Assembly (NCBI GenBank): GCA_027622975.1
Contig: JAQBVN010000002.1
Span: forward strand, 1-64,000
DNA from: Bacteroidota bacterium
GTDB lineage: Bacteria > Bacteroidota > Bacteroidia > Flavobacteriales_D > Sanyastnellaceae
DNA length: 64,000 nucleotides
Direction: 5' to 3'
Program-made: the position numbers and the translations under genes
Notes under the pieces: generated by a model
Seen by the model: only the letters and a program-made list of their open reading frames with translations
Told to the model about the DNA's origin: nothing
Database searches by the model: none
In this document: one piece after another, positions 24,355 through 33,522 of the stretch
Numbering within the stretch: the first letter of the stretch is position 1
How the letters are laid out: each line of letters begins with the position of its first letter

Positions 24355-24741
24355 TCAAAGATCGTCGAAGGCAATGTCGTCCTCAGAAGCACGTTCTGAG
24401 GTCGCTTGCATTTCCTCGCCGTCCTGGGAATCCTCTGAGGAACCATCTTGTGCAGCGCGCTCAGCCATGGGATCACGGAATTCACCGGATTCCATCAATT
24501 CTTGGATTTTGTCTACGGCGTCCAAAAATCCTTCTTCAAACTTCTCGAAATCTTCGCGATACAGAAAGATTTTATGCTTGGAATAGCTCACATTCCCACC
24601 GTCGTCAAAGCGTCTCTTGCTTTCGGTGATGGTCATGTACAGGTCTCTTCCCCGCGTGGCCTTGACGTCAAAGAAATACGTCCTCTTCCCAGCCCGTACT
24701 GGCCGAGAGTACAATTCGTCTTGGTTCTCGTAGCTCGACAT
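24355..24741 (-). CDS. PUR-family DNA/RNA-binding protein (DUF3276)
   Basis: The 128-residue protein has one PUR repeat of the DUF3276 type: SRPVRAGKRTYFFDVKATRGRDLYMTITESKRRF followed by YSKHKIFLYREDFEKFEEGFLDAV. PUR proteins bind purine-rich single-stranded DNA or RNA; spirochaete and Bacteroidota members act as small nucleic-acid-binding regulators. The C-terminal 40 residues are acidic and probably disordered. It is transcribed toward the large PKD gene, with a 71-bp gap to that gene's stop and 120 bp between its own stop and the parA start, so it is probably monocistronic. Confidence 0.88.
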   Translation of the reverse strand: MSSYENQDELYSRPVRAGKRTYFFDVKATRGRDLYMTITESKRRFDDGGNVSYSKHKIFLYREDFEKFEEGFLDAVDKIQELMESGEFRDPMAERAAQDGSSEDSQDGEEMQATSERASEDDIAFDDL

Positions 24742-24812
24742 GATGAATAATATCCTGGGCTTGAAGGTAGGGAAAAAGGGAGCAATCCTCTAGACCGACG
24801 ATCGATTCAACC

Positions 24813-27602
24813 TCATCTGGCGAGCATCACATGGCCTTCGGCCACGCGTGGATAGCCGATTTGATCCACGTACACCGCTTGAAAAATGTAACTTCCGTTG
24901 GGACAAAAGTGGGTTCCGTTTGACCCCATTTGTCCGAGCCAAGGTTCATCGGGGGAGTTGGTTTCAAACACCAATTCTCCCCATCGATTGGTGATGCGGA
25001 GGTGATACGATGAAACCCCGCGAACCACGGGCCACCAAACATCATTCAATCCATCACCATCTGGGGTGAAACACGTGGGCGCATAGAACACGGATCCGCT
25101 CACACTCACCTCACCTGAAGCGGTGGCTGCGCATCCGAACTCATTGACAACTGTTTGTGTCACAGTGAAGGTGCCTCCATCTTCGAACATGTATTCTGTT
25201 TGACATCCTTCCAAGCCATTGCCATCTCCAAAACTGTAGTAGCAGTCGACGTTTTGGTCCCCGAGGTATTCAACCCAAATCACGGGGTCTAAAATGTCCA
25301 CCTCAGTGGGGGAGATTCCCATGAGGGGAGTGGGAACAGGCAAAATCTCCACGTTTTGCGGAGAGGTCATGGTCAAACTTCGCTCGCAGTATCCCCCAGT
25401 TTCCATTTCCAAGGTGATTTCATAACTGCCGGCAGCTGCATAGAAATGGCTGGTGTTGACGGCGTTTGACGTTGTACCATCTCCAAAATGCCAGGTGTAC
25501 GTGGTGGCTGTTTGGGTGGTGCTTTGGTTGGTGAAAGTCACAGAATGTGGAGGACATCCCGTCCATGGCCCTCCATCAAAATCAATGGTCGGTTCTTCAA
25601 TAGCCGTGACTTCGCCCGAAAATTGAGACACACAGCCCTCCAATTGAGGCACCGAAGCAGTCAAGGTGATTTCGTAAGTTCCGGGTTCTTCGTAGATGAG
25701 GGCAGTGACGTATTGCGCCTCGACTTGCGCCAAGGAGGTCGCACCTCCAAAGTCCCACTCGTAAACAGTGTTTTCATCCACTGAGGCTGTGCCCGAAAGG
25801 GTGAAGAAGTGGTCGTTGAAACAATCGGGTTCGGGAACCTCAAAAACAGGGTCAAGGAGGAATTGAATCTCCACCTCGGCCGTGGCCACATCGGGGCAAG
25901 TGAAGTCCGCTGCGGCCGTCAAGGTGACCACGTATACACCTGTGTCAGCGTAGGTGTAGGTGGGGCTTGGGTCCGTGCTTGACCCGCCTGGGGCACCAAA
26001 AATGCCATCCCCGAAATCCCACAAAAAAGCTTCGGCATTGGTCGAGAGATTGTTGAATTCAAATGTCAGTCCTGTGCAGAACTGGTATTGGTCTTCAACC
26101 ACGGCCACAGGTTCTGGTGGGGCAATCCATGAAAAATCAGCTTCCGAAGTGCAACCGTTGTTGTTCACGGTGACGGTGACATCCCATGCGTCGGCATTGC
26201 CAAACGAAATGCCGTTGGGTGAGGGGACGTTGGCGAGGCTCGGGCTCCCCATGCCAAAATCCCACAGCATCGATGCATTTCCATCGATGTTTCCCGTCAC
26301 GGTGAAATCAAACGTTTCCACGTCATCGTCGCATGTGAACCCATCCACCTCAATGACGGGTTCCAATGGCTCATAGACTTGGTAGATGGCCGAAGAGGTG
26401 TCTGCACAGGGCCAACCTGGATTCACCACCAAGGTGACGGTGTAGTCTCCTGGTTGGGGCCACGTGTAAGTTGGTTCAAAGGCCGAGCTGACATCTGTTG
26501 TGATTCCAGCCACGCCGAAGTCCCATGCATAGCTCGATCCATTGATGGAGTTGTTGTCCAATGTGATGGTCTCACCAATGCACAACTGGGCGGGTGTTTG
26601 ATTGGCAACCACCGATTGAATGTTGGGATCGCACAGCGTGACATTGAATTGAAAATCACGCACAGTCGTGCTCAACAATTGGCCATTTCTGTACTCACTC
26701 ACGCAGATTCCAATGGCATACTGGCCCGGTTGGGTGGGTGTTCCCGTGATGATCCCGGTGACGGGATCAATGGCCATGGCTGGGTTGGAGGTGATGGGGT
26801 ACGTGGCGCTGAATCCCGGCATGTACGGGACTGAATTGTAAGGCGGGGCCAAGGGAGGGTTGGGAACTGGGCTGTTGGGGCCATTTCCATTGCCAGTGCC
26901 CCCACCGTCCAGCGGCGCACACAAGGAATAGACCAACTCATCTCCGTCCGGATCAATGGCACTGTGGTCCCAGGTGAACGCGAAGTTGGCGCACACGGCC
27001 ACAGGGGGGAGTTCTTGAAAAACAGGAGAACTGTTTTGAGGAGCATTCACCCCATCGTTGTTCCCGGGAACGTGGGCGACAAACGTGGCCCCTGGGTTGT
27101 CCGTACCACCAAAATTTTGGAGGTTGGAAATGGATGGATTGCGGCAACACCGTTGCCACACCAAGTCCCAACCATAGTTTGTTGTAGGCAAGGTGACGGT
27201 GGCGGAATAGATGGCCTGTTCAATGCACAATTCCGGGGGTGGTGTCCCACAGGGATTCCCCAAAATGACAGGGACATTGGAGACGTTGGACTGGGTCAAT
27301 GGGATGGAGAGAACGTCATTGTCTCCGATGGCCCCTGTGCCGTCCCACATGCCGATGTACACTTGGTCATCAAACCCAGTGCCTAACGTGTTTGCAGGAC
27401 CGCAATCGCGGTAGACCTTGAGGGTGACCAAATACTGGTTCCCACCAAGATGGGTATAGTAGATTTCTCCTCCCACGAGGTGAGTGGCCCATGACTGGGA
27501 ACATGTCATGCCGACCGCGCAGAAACACAACCCTCGCAGCAGCCAAGCCCGAAGAATGTTGCCAGGAGGGGAGGCTGTCATCTTTTTCAAATCACTGACC
27601 AT
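24813..27602 (-). CDS. Giant secreted PKD-repeat protein with gliding-motility-type (T9SS type B) C-terminal domain
   Basis: The 929-residue product has a signal peptide ending near SWA, then a 300-residue region (THLVGGEIYYTHLGG...YRDCGPANTLGTGF...CGTPPPELCIEQ...QRCCRNPSISNL) shared with the next gene. After that come several PKD-type Ig-like repeats, recognisable by WDFG and WHFGDGTTS motifs. The last ~85 residues (CFTPDGDGLNDVW...ITNRWGELVFE...GSYIFQ) are the gliding-motility-associated C-terminal domain used as a type B sorting signal of T9SS. It is therefore expected at the cell surface or released, and may bind polysaccharide or act in adhesion; no enzyme domain is visible. The start is ATG 27602; the frame opens at a GTG three codons earlier. 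Confidence 0.85.
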   Translation of the reverse strand: MVSDLKKMTASPPGNILRAWLLRGLCFCAVGMTCSQSWATHLVGGEIYYTHLGGNQYLVTLKVYRDCGPANTLGTGFDDQVYIGMWDGTGAIGDNDVLSIPLTQSNVSNVPVILGNPCGTPPPELCIEQAIYSATVTLPTTNYGWDLVWQRCCRNPSISNLQNFGGTDNPGATFVAHVPGNNDGVNAPQNSSPVFQELPPVAVCANFAFTWDHSAIDPDGDELVYSLCAPLDGGGTGNGNGPNSPVPNPPLAPPYNSVPYMPGFSATYPITSNPAMAIDPVTGIITGTPTQPGQYAIGICVSEYRNGQLLSTTVRDFQFNVTLCDPNIQSVVANQTPAQLCIGETITLDNNSINGSSYAWDFGVAGITTDVSSAFEPTYTWPQPGDYTVTLVVNPGWPCADTSSAIYQVYEPLEPVIEVDGFTCDDDVETFDFTVTGNIDGNASMLWDFGMGSPSLANVPSPNGISFGNADAWDVTVTVNNNGCTSEADFSWIAPPEPVAVVEDQYQFCTGLTFEFNNLSTNAEAFLWDFGDGIFGAPGGSSTDPSPTYTYADTGVYVVTLTAAADFTCPDVATAEVEIQFLLDPVFEVPEPDCFNDHFFTLSGTASVDENTVYEWDFGGATSLAQVEAQYVTALIYEEPGTYEITLTASVPQLEGCVSQFSGEVTAIEEPTIDFDGGPWTGCPPHSVTFTNQSTTQTATTYTWHFGDGTTSNAVNTSHFYAAAGSYEITLEMETGGYCERSLTMTSPQNVEILPVPTPLMGISPTEVDILDPVIWVEYLGDQNVDCYYSFGDGNGLEGCQTEYMFEDGGTFTVTQTVVNEFGCAATASGEVSVSGSVFYAPTCFTPDGDGLNDVWWPVVRGVSSYHLRITNRWGELVFETNSPDEPWLGQMGSNGTHFCPNGSYIFQAVYVDQIGYPRVAEGHVMLAR

Positions 27603-27710
27603 ACGACGCACGACCTAGGAACGTTGGATTCCTTCAAAAGGTTGCCAGTGGAAACGAAACTAGGAGGGCGCCTTGAACTCGGGGAGATGCCATGAAGGGA
27701 CTCCCTTGTC

Positions 27711-29966
27711 TCATTGCTTCCTGAACAACGTGACCTCTCCTTGTTCTCGCTGTCCGTCACTTCTGACGAGCAGCCATTGATAATGACCTTCAGGGGCGGG
27801 GTTTCCATCGAGCGTGTTTCCATCCCATACAAGTTCATCTTGGTCGTTAATGTTCGTTTGGTCTTGCCAAACAACCGTACCCCAACGGTTGTAAATGGTC
27901 AGGGTCGACCCCGCCAAATTCAGAAGTCCCCGCACGCGAAGCGTGTTGTTTCCACCACTGTTGTCCGGCGTGATGACGTTGGGTACGATGCAATCCCGCA
28001 CGCGAAGGTTGGCCTCGGTCACATACCCGCAACTGTCGACCAGGGAAACCGTGCCGTTCCATGTCATGTCGACCTCGGAGGCGCGCAATTCGTAGAGAAC
28101 CCATAAATCTCCTTCGGGGACCGCAGAAGCACTGAGCGGAATGTTGGCGATGTCGGCATGGATGATGGAGACGCCGTTCACGTTTACGTCTGCAATGGGA
28201 ATGCCGTCGTTGTGTGCCGGAAATTCAATGACCTCTCCACCACAAAGCTCTGTCTCAAACATGACGGGGTGAAGCACTTCGATTTGGTGGGTATGCACAT
28301 CGCCACATTGGTCTTCAGCCACCAAAGTCAGCAGATGGTCGGGAACGAGTTGACCGTCCCCATCGAGCATGGAAAACGTGGAGTCAAACGAGACACTCCA
28401 TGCCAGGGGAGGTTCTGTGGCATTGTCCCAAGAACGACCTTCCCACGTGTAGTGAAAGGGTCCATAACCAAGGATGTTGTCGTAACCAATGATTTGAGAA
28501 CCCGAAGCATCCAAACAGGAGAGCGGAGCTGGTGTGAATGTTGCGAGGATGGGGTCTAAAATCACCACGTGAGCCACGTTGGTGGATGTTTGGCCACACC
28601 CATTGACATAGGTGCATGTGATGACAAGATGTTCAACACCTTCGTCGACGTTGTCATCGATCAGACCCAATTCAATGTCGCTCGAAGACTGCCCAGCAGG
28701 CATGATGACTTCGTAAAAATCTTCCGCAAAATCCAATCCTTGAAACGCGGTCCCTTCGAGCTCGAGAAACAGGGTGTCCAGAATTTCCGATTCCGATTCT
28801 GGCCTGTGAATGGTGAAGCGCGCGTCGTTACAACCTTCAATCACCACGGCATCGGCGATGAAACTCTCACCGTCCACCTGAACGGTCATGGTGTTGTTGG
28901 CAAGCCAGTTGGCCATGGGGAAGGACTCTCCATTGGGATAAGAGATCACTGCAGGCAAGCCGAGGGCATCTTCGTAAGGGACCAAACTGGTCAATCCACC
29001 AGCTGCAAATGGAATGGCCTCCGTGTCAAGATCAATAATGGCCGGTTCACAGACAGTGACGTTGAATTGAAAATCTCGGATGACCGTGCTCAGCAATTGG
29101 CCGTTTCGGTACTCACTGACGCAAATTCCGACGGCGTATTGCCCGACTTGAGAAGGCGTCACGCTGAGTTGTCCAGTGCTCGAATCAATGGCCATGCCCG
29201 GTGAAGCTGTCATGGGATTGTCCCACGAAAAACCCGGGAGGTAAGGCACGGGATTGTAAGGAGGTGTGGAAGGGGGATTGGGTTGGGCATTGCCTGCATC
29301 TCCACCCTGAAGCGGGGGACAAAGAGAGTACACCAGGTCGTCACCGTCGGGGTCGATGGCGCTGTGATTCCACACAAAAGGAAGGTTGGCGCAAAGGGCC
29401 ACGGGAGGCAATTCTTGGAATGCGGGACTGCTGTTGCTCTCTGTGATGACGCTTGTTCCGGGGATGTGAACCATCAAAGTCATCCCCGCATTTTCGGTTC
29501 CGCCCAAGTCGTCAAGGTTGCTGATGGTCGGGTTTCTGCAACATCTCTGGTACACCAAATCCCAACCGTATTCATTCTCTGGCAGGGCGACAACACTGGT
29601 GTATACAGCTCGTTCTATGCACAATTCCGGGGGTGGGGTTCCGCACGGGTTTCCCATCACCACGGGAACTTCGGAGACATTGACATTTTGAAGGGAAATG
29701 CTCAGGACATCATTTTCGCCAATGGTTCCGCTTCCATTCCACATTCCAATGGCCACTTGCAAATCAAAGCCCGTCCCGTTGGAGTTGGCGGGACTGCAAT
29801 CGCGGTACACCGTCAGGGTGATTTCATATTGGTCTCCACCCAGGTGCACGTAGCTAAAATCCCCACCCACAAGGTGGGTTGCCTGCGCGGTCAATGCACC
29901 CAGCAACAGGCCAAGCAGCATCAGACAATCCCTGAGGAATTTGTGTTGAAGGGGTGGATGGAGCAT
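27711..29966 (-). CDS. Paralogous secreted protein with Calx-beta-like region and gliding-motility-type C-terminal domain
   Basis: The 751-residue product shares its N-terminal ~300 residues with the neighbour (THLVGGDFSYVHLGG, VYRDCSPANSNGTGFD, CGTPPPELCIER, QRCCRNPTISNL, GICVSEYRNGQLLST). The middle is different: instead of PKD repeats it has a Calx-beta-like segment (LELEGTAFQGLDFAEDF...GLIDDNVDEGVEHLVI). The C-terminus (NVITPDNSGGNNTLRV...IYNRWGTVVWQ) is again a T9SS type B sorting domain. I chose ATG 29966, which gives a clean signal peptide ending LTAQA and lies 27 bp from a -7 promoter element; ATGs at 29972, 29981 and 29999 are alternatives. Surface location is expected. Function is unknown. 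Confidence 0.82.
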   Translation of the reverse strand: MLHPPLQHKFLRDCLMLLGLLLGALTAQATHLVGGDFSYVHLGGDQYEITLTVYRDCSPANSNGTGFDLQVAIGMWNGSGTIGENDVLSISLQNVNVSEVPVVMGNPCGTPPPELCIERAVYTSVVALPENEYGWDLVYQRCCRNPTISNLDDLGGTENAGMTLMVHIPGTSVITESNSSPAFQELPPVALCANLPFVWNHSAIDPDGDDLVYSLCPPLQGGDAGNAQPNPPSTPPYNPVPYLPGFSWDNPMTASPGMAIDSSTGQLSVTPSQVGQYAVGICVSEYRNGQLLSTVIRDFQFNVTVCEPAIIDLDTEAIPFAAGGLTSLVPYEDALGLPAVISYPNGESFPMANWLANNTMTVQVDGESFIADAVVIEGCNDARFTIHRPESESEILDTLFLELEGTAFQGLDFAEDFYEVIMPAGQSSSDIELGLIDDNVDEGVEHLVITCTYVNGCGQTSTNVAHVVILDPILATFTPAPLSCLDASGSQIIGYDNILGYGPFHYTWEGRSWDNATEPPLAWSVSFDSTFSMLDGDGQLVPDHLLTLVAEDQCGDVHTHQIEVLHPVMFETELCGGEVIEFPAHNDGIPIADVNVNGVSIIHADIANIPLSASAVPEGDLWVLYELRASEVDMTWNGTVSLVDSCGYVTEANLRVRDCIVPNVITPDNSGGNNTLRVRGLLNLAGSTLTIYNRWGTVVWQDQTNINDQDELVWDGNTLDGNPAPEGHYQWLLVRSDGQREQGEVTLFRKQ

Positions 29967-29992
29967 GGGCATGATTGACATTGAGGCAAAAA

Positions 29993-30000
29993 CAAACATA
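29993..30000 (-). promoter_or_regulatory. Bacteroidota -7 promoter element (TATGTTTG)
   Basis: On the minus strand TATGTTTG matches the Bacteroidota consensus TAnnTTTG exactly. It lies 27 bp upstream of the ATG at 29966. I see no TTG at the usual 17-23 bp spacing, so support is partial. It lies in the short divergent gap to the DEAD-box helicase gene. Confidence 0.4.
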
Positions 30001-30013
30001 CTGAAACTCAAAT

Positions 30014-31498
30014 GTGAATGGCTCCTCGAGGCCTCACTCGGTTCTGTCTTACCTTCGGGACGTGGAAGAACAACGAGCGGAGGAGCCACAGGATTCCTCG
30101 ACGCCCCAACGCGTCAAATTCACTGACCTTCATCTTCATCCAGACATCGAAGACAGCCTCGCGGCCATGGGCTTCGAGGATGCGACACCCATCCAGGGAG
30201 AGGCCATTCCTCATGCCCTCCAGGGTCGTGACATCCTTGGAATTGCGCAGACAGGTACAGGCAAAACGGCAGCGTTCATGCTCCCGACAATGGATCGAGT
30301 CATGGATACACCTGCCGATGGCAAGGTGAAGGCATTGGTTGTGGTTCCGACCAGAGAACTAGCCATTCAAATTGACCAGGCCATTGAAGGGCTTGGTTAT
30401 TACACGGGTATCACGAGTTTGGCCATCTACGGAGGAGGCACGGGCAAAGAGTTCGCCCAAGAGAAAACGGCACTCACCCAAGGTGCTGATGTGGTCATCG
30501 TGACACCCGGTCGAATGCTGTCCCATTTGAACTTGGGATACGTGGATCTGAGTGCGCTGGAAGTGTTGATTTTGGATGAGGCTGATCGCATGTTGGACAT
30601 GGGCTTTCATCAGGACATCATGCGCATTGCGTCACACTGCAGAAAGGAGAGACAAACCCTCTTGTTTTCGGCCACCATGCCAGACCGAATGCGGACTTTG
30701 GCCCATGATTTGCTTCGAGATCCCGTGACAGTTCAATTGGCCTTGAGCAAACCCGCGGCCAACGTCAAGCAGGGGGCCTATGTGCTGTTTGACCATCAAA
30801 AGGATGCGGTGTTGGTGGAGGTTCTCAAAGAGCGAAATGTGAAGAGTGGCATTGTCTTCACCTCTCGGAAAAGAACGGTTGGTCAGGTGGTGAGGGCATT
30901 GCAGAAGGGAGGCATTGTCTGTGGACGCATGTCAAGTGACCTCGAACAATCTGAACGTGAAGAGGTCATGCTCGCCTTTCGACAGCAAAAGATTCCGATT
31001 CTGGTGGCGACGGATGTCGTGTCTCGAGGCATCGACATCGACAGCATTGAGATTGTGGTGAATTACGACGTGCCACCCAATGAAGAGGATTACGTTCACC
31101 GGATTGGCAGAACTGCCCGTGCTGAGCGGAAAGGTGAGGCAATCACGTTGGTGACCCCTGACGACGTTCGCCGATTCAAAAGCATTGAGCGATTGATTGA
31201 GAGGGAAGTACCAAAGCTTCCGGTTCCATCAGCTTTGGGCCCTGTGCCCCCCTATGAGGCAGGACCTTCTCGGGGCCGTGGCTCTGCGGGGAAATCGCGA
31301 GGTTCTGGCCAGGGCAAATCCCGAGATGCATCCACGAATGGGGGAGGCGGCCAGTCCTCAGGAGGTTCCCAAAATCGCTGGAAGCGACATGGCAAAGGCA
31401 AGGGGCCATCTCAAGGCAACAGGCAGCCAAGCAACAACACGTCCGGTCGAGGCGGCGGTCCGAATTCGCAGTCGTCTTCTCGCCGGCAAAAGCCGTGA
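30014..31498 (+). CDS. DEAD-box RNA helicase, RhlE-like
   Basis: ATP-dependent RNA helicases of this group unwind short duplexes during ribosome assembly and RNA decay. The 494-residue product has the Q motif (FTDLHLHPDIEDSLAAMGFEDATPIQ), motif I AQTGTGKT, PTRELA, TPGR, motif II DEAD, motif III SAT, motif V ATDVVSRGID and motif VI HRIGRTAR. The C-terminal ~80 residues are rich in Gly, Ser, Arg and Gln (RGRGSAGKSRGSGQGKSR), a disordered RNA-binding tail typical of RhlE. The first start codon is a GTG at 30014; no suitable ATG precedes the Q motif. The stop lies just before msrB. Confidence 0.93.
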   Translation: MNGSSRPHSVLSYLRDVEEQRAEEPQDSSTPQRVKFTDLHLHPDIEDSLAAMGFEDATPIQGEAIPHALQGRDILGIAQTGTGKTAAFMLPTMDRVMDTPADGKVKALVVVPTRELAIQIDQAIEGLGYYTGITSLAIYGGGTGKEFAQEKTALTQGADVVIVTPGRMLSHLNLGYVDLSALEVLILDEADRMLDMGFHQDIMRIASHCRKERQTLLFSATMPDRMRTLAHDLLRDPVTVQLALSKPAANVKQGAYVLFDHQKDAVLVEVLKERNVKSGIVFTSRKRTVGQVVRALQKGGIVCGRMSSDLEQSEREEVMLAFRQQKIPILVATDVVSRGIDIDSIEIVVNYDVPPNEEDYVHRIGRTARAERKGEAITLVTPDDVRRFKSIERLIEREVPKLPVPSALGPVPPYEAGPSRGRGSAGKSRGSGQGKSRDASTNGGGGQSSGGSQNRWKRHGKGKGPSQGNRQPSNNTSGRGGGPNSQSSSRRQKP

Positions 31499-31500
31499 GC

Positions 31501-31896
31501 ATGAGCGAGGGTTTGACCGATCAAGAATGGCGCGAACGCCTGACACCCGAGGAATACCGAGTCATGCGTCAACAAGGAACCGAACGTCCCTTCACGAGTG
31601 GATTGAATTCGCAATGGTCCGAAGGAACGTACGTGTGCAAGGGATGCGACAGGTCCTTGTTTGATTCGGAGTCCAAGTTTGATTCAGGATGCGGTTGGCC
31701 AAGTTTTGATGCGGAGCTTCCGGAAGCTGGCATTCGAAAAACTTTGGATCGTTCCCATGGGATGATTCGAACAGAGCTGTCCTGCGCGTCCTGCGGAAGT
31801 CACTTAGGGCATGTTTTTCCCGATGGTCCGACAAGCACAGGTTTGCGTTATTGCATCAACGGGGTGAGCCTGCGTTTTGGACCTGAGAGTCCCTGA
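31501..31896 (+). CDS. msrB: Peptide-methionine (R)-S-oxide reductase
   Basis: MsrB repairs methionine-R-sulfoxide in proteins. The 131-residue product has two zinc-binding CxxC pairs (C46/C49 in YVCKGCD and C95/C98 in LSCASCG), a possible recycling cysteine C64 in DSGCGWPSF, and the catalytic C118 in RYCINGVSLRF. The ATG at 31501 begins three bases after the helicase stop, so the two are likely co-transcribed. No signal peptide is visible, so it acts in the cytoplasm. Its 3' end overlaps the opposing Spy-like gene by 49 bases. Confidence 0.95.
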   Translation: MSEGLTDQEWRERLTPEEYRVMRQQGTERPFTSGLNSQWSEGTYVCKGCDRSLFDSESKFDSGCGWPSFDAELPEAGIRKTLDRSHGMIRTELSCASCGSHLGHVFPDGPTSTGLRYCINGVSLRFGPESP

Positions 31897-32420
31897 CGAG
31901 GTCCACGCTGGCGATGGTCTTGGGGCGCTGACGCTCCCCGGCTCGAACCCAGGGTTTCCCGAATTTTACTCGCCATTTCTCGTTGGATGGTGGTCATCTT
32001 GAACCCTCGTTCAGCTCCAAGGAGCTCAATAACTGCCTTGAGATGGTCTGCCTCGTCGTCCACCATCTGTTTGCGAAGTTTGGTCATGTCCTCCAGCAAT
32101 TTCTCGACCTCCCCAGGGGACATTTCTCCGCTCAATCCCTGTCTTTGCATTGACTGCAAGCCATTGCGTGATTCCAAAATCTTGGCGTCAAAGGCTCGCT
32201 GGAGTGGCCAAAAAACTTGGCTCTCTTCAGGGGTCAATGCCAATTCTTCAGTGATGTACGCGATGCGCAAAGCCTCCATACGATCTGATCCGGGACCTTG
32301 AGGCGGTCCTCCCGGACGTTGTGCATGACTTCCCAGGGAGAGTCCCCCCCAGCCGAGAGAGAGGATGACGACATGAAATGCGAGGCCGTTCAATCGCGGG
32401 CAGAGAATGGATGGGTTCAT
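31848..32420 (-). CDS. Spy/CpxP-like periplasmic protein of an ECF sigma module
   Basis: A signal peptide (about residues 1-34, ending GSHAQ) precedes an alpha-helical domain of about 110 residues. It contains LTPEESQVFWPLQRAFDAKI and an LEDMTKLRKQMVDDEADHLKAVIELLGAERGF stretch, resembling the LTxxQ-type helical fold of Spy and CpxP chaperones. The C-terminus is Arg/Gln-rich. In Bacteroidota such proteins sit behind an ECF sigma factor and a small membrane protein and are sometimes labelled sensors of ECF sigma factors. It follows the membrane-protein gene by 3 bp. The envelope-stress role is inferred. Confidence 0.65.
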   Translation of the reverse strand: MNPSILCPRLNGLAFHVVILSLGWGGLSLGSHAQRPGGPPQGPGSDRMEALRIAYITEELALTPEESQVFWPLQRAFDAKILESRNGLQSMQRQGLSGEMSPGEVEKLLEDMTKLRKQMVDDEADHLKAVIELLGAERGFKMTTIQREMASKIRETLGSSRGASAPQDHRQRGPRQGLSGPKRRLTPLMQ

Positions 32421-32423
32421 GGC

Positions 32424-32804
32424 TCAATGGTTCAAAAGGGTTGGGTCAGGATTGTCAAAGGCACTCGACCAGAGTTCGAGCTGCTCGAGTTCTTGATCGG
32501 TCAATGGAAGCGGGTGCTTCTCCTTCGTGTGCTCTTGTTCAATCAAACATGCAAAGGTGAAGCATGGTTCTTGTGCAGGGGCGAATTTGAAACCACGGCC
32601 ATCACCCGTGGCGCCCCACCATGCCAGGGCCAAACTAGCGGCCACAGCGGTCAAGCGCCAACTCCACAAGGCGATCGTGTTCGTGCGTGGCTGAATCGAT
32701 TTCATCAAGGCATCCTCATGGCGGTGCCAAAAAGATTCAGGAGGAGCAGTGGCCTGTTCCATGCGATCGATCATCTGCTGTTTGGAGGGCTTGGGCAAAG
32801 TCAT
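32424..32804 (-). CDS. Small single-pass membrane protein, candidate anti-sigma factor
   Basis: The 126-residue product has a short cytoplasmic N-terminal part (MTLPKPSKQQMIDRMEQAT and PESFWHRHEDALMKSI), one transmembrane helix (LWSWRLTAVAASLALAWWG) and a periplasmic tail with two cysteines. It lies 22 bp behind the ECF sigma gene and 3 bp before the Spy-like gene, the usual place for an anti-sigma factor. No zinc-binding HxxxCxxC motif is seen. I chose ATG 32804 because the frame upstream of it overlaps the sigma gene. The anti-sigma role is inferred from context only. Confidence 0.6.
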   Translation of the reverse strand: MTLPKPSKQQMIDRMEQATAPPESFWHRHEDALMKSIQPRTNTIALWSWRLTAVAASLALAWWGATGDGRGFKFAPAQEPCFTFACLIEQEHTKEKHPLPLTDQELEQLELWSSAFDNPDPTLLNH

Positions 32805-32826
32805 GGTGTAGAAGAGACGATGGAAA

Positions 32827-33468
32827 TCAATCCCGGTTGAACGAGTCTTGGTTGTGCGCTGCGAAAATCCGGTCTTGAATTTTTTTTGTGGCATGATGAT
32901 ACAAAGTCTTCAGGGTGCCTTCTGTCACGCCCAAAGCGCTGGTCATTTGGTCATACGACAGTCCTTCAAAGTACTTCAGCACAAACACCGCTCGTTGCCG
33001 ATCGGGTAAACCATCCACCCACGCGACCAATCGGGACACCGCGAGGTCCTCATCCCAGGGGACATGTCCCATGCATTCGTCAAAGGCATCTGGATCTTCG
33101 GGCTCCCAATCGTCTGGCATGTTGCTTTCCATGCTTTGGGATTGAAGAGAGGGATAGGAGGCATTCCAAAGGCGCGTCTTTTGACGTTTGCGTAACATGT
33201 CCAATGCTGTTCGAGTCGCGATTTGTTTGGTCCACCCAAACAACGAACTGTCCCCTCGGAATTGAGACAAACCACGGTGCATTTTCAGGAATGTCTCCTG
33301 CAAGGCGTCAGCCGCATCGTCGTGGTTTCCGACAAGGCGCCGAAGATGTCCATACAGCGGCCGCTGCCATGCTTGAATCACGCGACGGAAGGCTTCTTCA
33401 CGGCTTGTTCCCTGCCTCAAGTTAGCCAGCAATTCCGCTTCGTTGTCATATCCACTTGGAATGTGCAT
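32827..33468 (-). CDS. ECF-family RNA polymerase sigma factor
   Basis: The 213-residue protein has sigma region 2 (DALQETFLKMHRGLSQFRGDSSLFGWTKQIATRTALD) and region 4 (LPDRQRAVFVLKYFEGLSYDQMTSALGVTEGTLKTLYHHATKKI), with an acidic linker of about 45 residues between them. It should direct RNA polymerase to a small stress regulon, controlled by the downstream membrane protein and Spy-like protein. It is likely autoregulated, but I cannot define its target promoter. Confidence 0.93.
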   Translation of the reverse strand: MHIPSGYDNEAELLANLRQGTSREEAFRRVIQAWQRPLYGHLRRLVGNHDDAADALQETFLKMHRGLSQFRGDSSLFGWTKQIATRTALDMLRKRQKTRLWNASYPSLQSQSMESNMPDDWEPEDPDAFDECMGHVPWDEDLAVSRLVAWVDGLPDRQRAVFVLKYFEGLSYDQMTSALGVTEGTLKTLYHHATKKIQDRIFAAHNQDSFNRD

Positions 33469-33522
33469 TCGAGGGATGGACGAAGGGTTAGGGCAAGGGT
33501 TGAACCTTTTGTCCTAGAAAAT

